64,000 nt of DNA, from positions 1 to 64,000 of the forward strand of contig JAFWGQ010000065.1 in assembly GCA_017512365.1 (NCBI GenBank), given 5' to 3'. This stretch comes from Mogibacterium sp. (GTDB taxonomy: Bacteria > Bacillota > Clostridia > Peptostreptococcales > Anaerovoracaceae). The translations under genes were made by a program, and so were the position numbers. Of the stretch, positions 59,918 through 64,000 are shown in pieces. Positions within the stretch are counted from its first letter, which is position 1, and each line of letters begins with the position of its first letter. A model generated the notes under the pieces. That model made no database searches, was not told where the DNA came from, and saw nothing but the letters and a program-made list of their open reading frames with translations.

Positions 59918-60996
59918 CAAGCAAAGACGCTTTCGACAAAAATACGTATGAAGAGATACTCCGCAGATGGGACAGGATCGCCAAGCCTCTCGGCAGCCTC
60001 GGGCGCTTCGAGGAGATGATCGCACGCATCGGAGCCGTGCAGGGCACAGCGGATGTGGACATATCGAAGCGCGCCGTCATCATGATGTGCGCCGATAACG
60101 GCATCGTGGAGGAAGGCATAAGCCAGTCCGGCCAGGAGGTCACACGCTCCGTGGCGGAGTGGATGGGACGCGGCGAGAGCTCGGTCTGCCGTCTGGCGGC
60201 TGTCTGCAAAGCGGATACCGTCCCTGTCGATGCGGGGATAAACATGGAAGGCTCGCCTCGCGGCGTGGCTGAGCGCAAGGTGATGAAGGGCACGAGAAAC
60301 TTCAGAAAAGAGCCTGCCATGACCGAGGATGAGTGCATGCAGGCGATAAACGCCGGTATAGATACGGTATGCGAATGCAGCATGGAGGGATACAGGCTGC
60401 TCGCGGCCGGAGAGATGGGCATAGGAAACACCACGACGAGCGCGGCCCTGGCGGCTGCTCTGCTCGGCCTCGATGTCGATGAGGTGACCGGAAGGGGAGC
60501 CGGACTGAGCGACGACGGACTGAAGCGCAAGAAGGAGATAATAAGGGAAGCTCTCGACAGATACCACCCTGACGGTGCGGACGTGAGGAGCCCTGAATAT
60601 GCGATGGAGATGCTCTCCGCTGTTGGAGGCCTGGATATAGCCGGGATGGCGGGAGTGTTCATCGGAGGAGCCATTTACCGCATACCGGTGGTAATAGACG
60701 GTTTCATAAGCGCGGTCGCGGCTCTGGTCGCCGAAAGGCTGGCGCCGGGGTGCCGCAGCTGCATGCTTGCATCGCACTGCGGCAGGGAGCCCGGCATGAA
60801 GAAGGTGCTGGATGAGCTGGGGCTTGAGCCTGTCATAGATGCCGGGCTCGCCCTCGGAGAGGGCACCGGCGCCATGATGCTCTTCCCGCTGCTCGATGCC
60901 GCCCTTGCGCTGTACAGGGACGGCCTTGTCTTCGATGACACGGAAGTGGAGCAATATGAGCGCTTCGAGACAAAAGAAGGGAGCGCAGCAGAATGA
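59914..60996 (+). CDS. cobT: Nicotinate-nucleotide--dimethylbenzimidazole phosphoribosyltransferase
   Basis: A 360-residue enzyme activating the lower-ligand base of cobamides as its alpha-ribotide. [62 protein letters not shown] and the catalytic-Glu loop LGEGTGAM are present. The start is a TTG overlapping the cobQ stop (TTGA), with GGGAGG upstream. No bza or bluB gene is in the window, so the lower base may be scavenged. Confidence 0.95.
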   Translation: MTSKDAFDKNTYEEILRRWDRIAKPLGSLGRFEEMIARIGAVQGTADVDISKRAVIMMCADNGIVEEGISQSGQEVTRSVAEWMGRGESSVCRLAAVCKADTVPVDAGINMEGSPRGVAERKVMKGTRNFRKEPAMTEDECMQAINAGIDTVCECSMEGYRLLAAGEMGIGNTTTSAALAAALLGLDVDEVTGRGAGLSDDGLKRKKEIIREALDRYHPDGADVRSPEYAMEMLSAVGGLDIAGMAGVFIGGAIYRIPVVIDGFISAVAALVAERLAPGCRSCMLASHCGREPGMKKVLDELGLEPVIDAGLALGEGTGAMMLFPLLDAALALYRDGLVFDDTEVEQYERFETKEGSAAE

Positions 60997-61496
60997 CCGT
61001 TCTCATCATAGGTTATCCGGAAAGCGGCAAGTCTGAGCTTGCCGAGAACATGGTCATGGAGATGGCTTCCCCGGGAGAACGCGTGTATCTGGCGACCATG
61101 ATCCCCTGCGGCGATGAAGGCGCCGCCAGGGTAGAAAGACACAGGAAGATGCGTGAGGGCAAGGGCTTCGAAACGATAGAAGCTCCCTTTGACGTCGCAT
61201 CCTCTGTCGAAGAAAATGGAGGCTGCGCAGACAGGACCGTGCTCCTGGAATGCCTCTCCAACCTCGCCGCGAACGAGCTGTTCGAAAGGCATGTGAGCGC
61301 GGATGCCGCGGCGGACAGGATAAGCTCAGACATCGCGAGGCTGAAGGGATTCGTCCGCGATCTCGTGATCGTCAGCAACCATTATGAGATAAAAGCAGAT
61401 TTCGATGAAGAGACAGTGATGTACGCGAAGATGCTCGATACACTGAACGACAGGATCAGCGCCGTCGCGGACAAAGTGATAAGGATAGAGCCGTAA
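60993..61496 (+). CDS. cobU: Adenosylcobinamide kinase / phosphate guanylyltransferase
   Basis: A 167-residue bifunctional enzyme that phosphorylates adenosylcobinamide and adds GMP. P-loop GYPESGKSELAE, then the YLATMIPCGDE strand, HRKMREGKGFETIEAP (with the His that takes GMP) and LLECLSNLAANE are typical. GYPESGKS replaces the common GGxRSGKS. Four-base overlap with cobT. Confidence 0.92.
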   Translation: MTVLIIGYPESGKSELAENMVMEMASPGERVYLATMIPCGDEGAARVERHRKMREGKGFETIEAPFDVASSVEENGGCADRTVLLECLSNLAANELFERHVSADAAADRISSDIARLKGFVRDLVIVSNHYEIKADFDEETVMYAKMLDTLNDRISAVADKVIRIEP

Positions 61497-61502
61497 CAGA
61501 AC

Positions 61503-62291
61503 ATGAAAGTACTAAGGAGCACAGCAGTCGCGTTCGCGCAGTATTCGAGGATACCGGTGCCGCGCTTCGAGTGGAGAGAAGAGGACATGAGATACAGCCT
61601 GTCGGCCTTCCCTCTGGTCGGAGCGGTGACCGGTGCGCTTTTCTGCGCGGTCTTCGTGCTGTGCCGGCGCTTTGCGCTTCCCGATACGGCGGCCGCTCTC
61701 CTGCTGACCGCGGTCCCGCTTCTGGTAACAGGGGGCTTCCATGTCGACGGTTTCATGGATACCGCGGATGCCCTGAGTTCATACAGGACAAAGGAAGAAA
61801 AACTCGCGATACTCAAGGACCCTCACATCGGAGCCTTCGCGGTCATAAGACTGGCGATATGCGGCCTTGTATTCATCGCCTCGCTCATCACTCTGCTGGC
61901 ATCGGAGGCAGCGCCCGGACTGATCATGGTCATGGCCGCGGCCTTCGTTCTCGCAAGGAGCCTCAGTGCGGTATCCGTACTGACATTCAGGTCCGCGAAG
62001 AACGAGGGCATGCTTTACTATGAGGCATCATCCGCAGTCGAAGGACGGGGCGTGAATCTGACGTTCAGCTTCATATGGGCGGCGCTCTCTTCAGCGCTGA
62101 TGGTATATTACGGAAAAACCGCAGGCATCGCCGGGATCGCTGCCGCGGTCCTGAGCTTTGTATGGTATAAATATAAGAGCTATAAGGAGTTCGGCGGCAT
62201 CACCGGAGATACCGCCGGATACTTCGTCGTTATATGCGAGACGGCGGCCGCCGCGGCTGCGGCACTGACCGCTGTTCTCGTTGCGGTATAG
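61503..62291 (+). CDS. cobS: Adenosylcobinamide-GDP ribazoletransferase
   Basis: A 262-residue membrane enzyme joining adenosylcobinamide-GDP to alpha-ribazole, the last assembly step. The metal motif GGFHVDGFMDTADAL (variant of DGLGDTADA) is near residue 78-92, KDPHIGAFAVIRL near 106, and six to seven hydrophobic helices follow. It lies 6 bp after cobU. Confidence 0.93.
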   Translation: MKVLRSTAVAFAQYSRIPVPRFEWREEDMRYSLSAFPLVGAVTGALFCAVFVLCRRFALPDTAAALLLTAVPLLVTGGFHVDGFMDTADALSSYRTKEEKLAILKDPHIGAFAVIRLAICGLVFIASLITLLASEAAPGLIMVMAAAFVLARSLSAVSVLTFRSAKNEGMLYYEASSAVEGRGVNLTFSFIWAALSSALMVYYGKTAGIAGIAAAVLSFVWYKYKSYKEFGGITGDTAGYFVVICETAAAAAAALTAVLVAV

Positions 62292-62306
62292 GGAGGAGAC
62301 ACAAAG

Positions 62307-62963
62307 ATGCGCTGCTATCTTATTAGACACGGAATGACAGAAGGAAACACAAAACGCTGTTTCAACGGCTGCAGGACCGATGAGCCGCTGACCGCAGAAG
62401 GCAGGGATGCCCTCAAGACGATAGAAGGCATCCCTGACGGAGCCGTGCTTTTCTCAAGCCCGATGAAGAGGGCTCTGGAGACCGCCGCGATCATGTTCCC
62501 TGACAAAGAGCCTGTGATCATAGATGATCTCAGAGAGATGGATTTCGGGATATTCGAGGGGAAGAACCACAGCATGCTCGACGGAGACCCGGAATACCAG
62601 GCATGGCTCGACAGCGGCGGGCGCATGAGAGTACCCGGCGGCGAGAGCATCGCGGACGTGGTCGAAAGAAGCGGCAAGGCGCTTGCCCGTGCCGTATCGG
62701 AGGCGGAAAAGAGAGGTGCGGACACCATCTGCATAGTAGCTCACGGAGGACTGTTCATGGCCCTGATGAGCAGCCTGACAGGCGAGGACGCGCTGAAATT
62801 CAATCCGCCCAACGGAGCGGGGTTTATCGTAGAACTGGAGACTGATGATGCGGGAAATGTCACTTCTGCAACTTCATATGATCGCTTTCTCGGCGGGCTT
62901 CGTGATGGATCTTCTGGCTGGAGATCCCCGGAATATACCCCACCCGGTAGTCTGGATCGGTAA
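62307..62963 (+). CDS. cobC: Histidine phosphatase, probable alpha-ribazole phosphatase
   Basis: A 218-residue histidine phosphatase (LIRHGMTEGN at residue 5-14, SSPMKRALETA near 50, EMDFGIFEGK near 76, VAHGGLFMAL near 143) likely removing phosphate from alpha-ribazole 5'-phosphate or the cobamide. GGGAGGAG precedes the ATG. The last 40 residues overlap the cbiB reading frame by 119 bases. This tail (rich in G, S, P, R) looks unlike a phosphatase C-terminus, so the natural stop may have been lost. Confidence 0.88.
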   Translation: MRCYLIRHGMTEGNTKRCFNGCRTDEPLTAEGRDALKTIEGIPDGAVLFSSPMKRALETAAIMFPDKEPVIIDDLREMDFGIFEGKNHSMLDGDPEYQAWLDSGGRMRVPGGESIADVVERSGKALARAVSEAEKRGADTICIVAHGGLFMALMSSLTGEDALKFNPPNGAGFIVELETDDAGNVTSATSYDRFLGGLRDGSSGWRSPEYTPPGSLDR

Positions 62964-63867
62964 GCTGATCGCCCTGCTCGACAGGAAGCTCCTCGGAAAT
63001 ATACCGGAGGACAGGACCGACCCGGACAAAAGAGACAGAAAGGCTGAGCGTTGCAGAGGCCTCATCCTCGTCCTGATCGTGATCGCGGTCACGGCTGCGC
63101 TGACTGCCGCGCTGATGTATGCGTCGTACAGTATCTCAACTCTTGCGGGAGTCATCGTCGAAGCTGTACTCACCTGCTATATGCTGGCTCAGACGAGCCT
63201 GAGAAGGGAGAGCATGAAGGTATACCGCGAGCTGGAGGAGGGCAGCCTCGAAGGAGCGAGGAAGGCCGTCTCGATGATAGTGGGACGCGACACGCAGTTC
63301 CTCGATGCGGAGGGAGTCACGAAGGCTGCGGTCGAGACAGTGGCCGAGAACTTCTCCGACGGGGTCATCGCTCCGATGCTGTACGCCGCTGTCGGAGGCC
63401 CGGTGCTCGGGATGACATACAAGGCGGTCAATACCATGGACTCCATGATCGGATACAGAAACGACAGATACATGTGGTTCGGGACCGCTGCTGCAAGGCT
63501 CGATGACGCCGCAAACTATATCCCCTCGAGGATAAGCGCGTTGCTTCTGATCGCATGCAGCGCTCTCTGCGGAAGGGACTTTGACCCGAAAAGGGCCTTA
63601 CGCATATGGAAGCGCGACAGATATAAACACAAGAGCCCGAATGCTGCCCAGACCGAAAGCGCTGCAGCGGGTGCGCTCGGCATACAGCTTGCCGGGAATG
63701 CGCAGTACTTTGGTAAGACAGTAAAAAAACCTTACATAGGAGATAAGACCAGGGAAGTTGAAGCCGAAGACATAGTGAGGATGAACAGGCTCATGAGCAT
63801 ATCCTCGTTTGCCGGCTTTGCCCTGTGCGTCCTGGCGATGGGCGCGGCGCTTATCGCCGGCAGATAA
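62845..63867 (+). CDS. cbiB: Adenosylcobinamide-phosphate synthase
   Basis: A 340-residue membrane enzyme attaching aminopropanol phosphate to adenosylcobyric acid. The family N-terminus FVMDLLAGDPRNIPHPVVWIGKLI and the ETVAENFSDGVIAPMLYAAVGGPVLGMTYKAVNTMDSMIGYRNDRY block (about 175-215, in part) are clear, with several membrane helices. The ATG at 62845 (or 62848) has GGAG five bases upstream and lies inside cobC. Confidence 0.93.
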   Translation: MMREMSLLQLHMIAFSAGFVMDLLAGDPRNIPHPVVWIGKLIALLDRKLLGNIPEDRTDPDKRDRKAERCRGLILVLIVIAVTAALTAALMYASYSISTLAGVIVEAVLTCYMLAQTSLRRESMKVYRELEEGSLEGARKAVSMIVGRDTQFLDAEGVTKAAVETVAENFSDGVIAPMLYAAVGGPVLGMTYKAVNTMDSMIGYRNDRYMWFGTAAARLDDAANYIPSRISALLLIACSALCGRDFDPKRALRIWKRDRYKHKSPNAAQTESAAAGALGIQLAGNAQYFGKTVKKPYIGDKTREVEAEDIVRMNRLMSISSFAGFALCVLAMGAALIAGR

Positions 63868-63872
63868 ATCAA

Positions 63873-64000
63873 ATGGGTGATGAGAACAAAGACATCGTGA
63901 ATGAGGCTGTCCACGGAGGCGATGTGTACCGCAATGAGGTCAGGCTGGACTTTTCGGCCAACCTGAACCCTCTTGAGATGCCCGCTTCGGTAGCTGAGGC
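63873..64000 (+). CDS. cobD: Threonine-phosphate decarboxylase, partial
   Basis: The first 42 codons of a PLP aminotransferase-fold protein cut by the window end. VHGGDVYRNEVRLDFSANLN followed by PLEMP matches the N-terminus of CobD, which makes the aminopropanol phosphate used by CbiB. HisC-like aminotransferases have related starts, but the position directly after cbiB favours CobD. It starts 6 bp after cbiB with no strong Shine-Dalgarno. Confidence 0.85.
   Translation, partial: MGDENKDIVNEAVHGGDVYRNEVRLDFSANLNPLEMPASVAE

Overview
The window looks like a chromosomal segment of a strictly anaerobic, moderately GC-rich member of the Clostridia. Supporting features are an intact SCIFF peptide and radical-SAM maturase pair, a desulfoferrodoxin/FprA oxygen-defence pair, corrinoid methyltransferase genes, an anaerobe-type glutamate dehydrogenase gene and heavy use of AGG/AGA and ATA codons. 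A Family XIII/Anaerovoracaceae-like Eubacteriales is plausible, but this is an inference from gene content. Many genes are preceded by extended -10 promoters of the form TGnTAYAAT, and several starts seem to have almost no 5' leader.

Layout. 1-1320: a tyrosine recombinase points at the 3' end of a tRNA-Ala(CGC) gene, the classic edge of an integrated element whose body lies to the left of the window. 1540-9940: two large secreted proteins flank a ROK-family kinase and an acyl-ACP thioesterase. 10000-14610: a GNAT acetyltransferase, the desulfoferrodoxin-FprA pair, a small HEYGH membrane protein, a His-rich CsoR-type repressor and glutaminase. 14700-23390: a LOG-family protein, a heterodimeric ABC exporter, a phosphohexomutase, an unknown membrane protein and a Usp-domain protein. 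23400-25240: SCIFF precursor and maturase.

25250-35330 is a housekeeping run: XTP diphosphatase, YihY, diacylglycerol kinase-like, MBL fold, MscL, YicC, SDF symporter, Gmk, RpoZ, an AroE-AroK fusion and GpmI. 35500-45170 carries DNA repair genes (AddA without AddB beside it, PcrA, LigA) around a convergent gdhA. 45170-48670 holds mgtE behind an unusual structured leader, an FNT-family channel, a LysR regulator and a 27-residue ORF too small for ordinary gene calling.

48850-52610 is a corrinoid methyl-transfer operon (DUF2284, MtaA-like/corrinoid fusion, homocysteine methyltransferase-like) behind a long, strongly folded leader RNA that I cannot assign to a known class. 52660-64000 is a cobalamin regulon: B12 riboswitch and terminator, a lipoprotein CbiK-type chelatase, an uptake-type lipoprotein, a BtuFCD-like ABC importer and the late cobamide genes cobQ-cobT-cobU-cobS-cobC-cbiB-cobD, the last cut by the window end. 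Corrinoid made or salvaged there could serve the neighbouring methyltransferases.

The strongest unexplained signals are: (1) a recurring 39-bp dyad TTGTGTAT-N23-ATACACAA, found upstream of the SCIFF maturase and three times around the start of the BtuF-like gene; (2) the folded leader of the DUF2284 operon; (3) a SCIFF precursor in which both thioether-forming residues appear replaced by Ser; and (4) the mgtE leader with three copies of one 14-mer.
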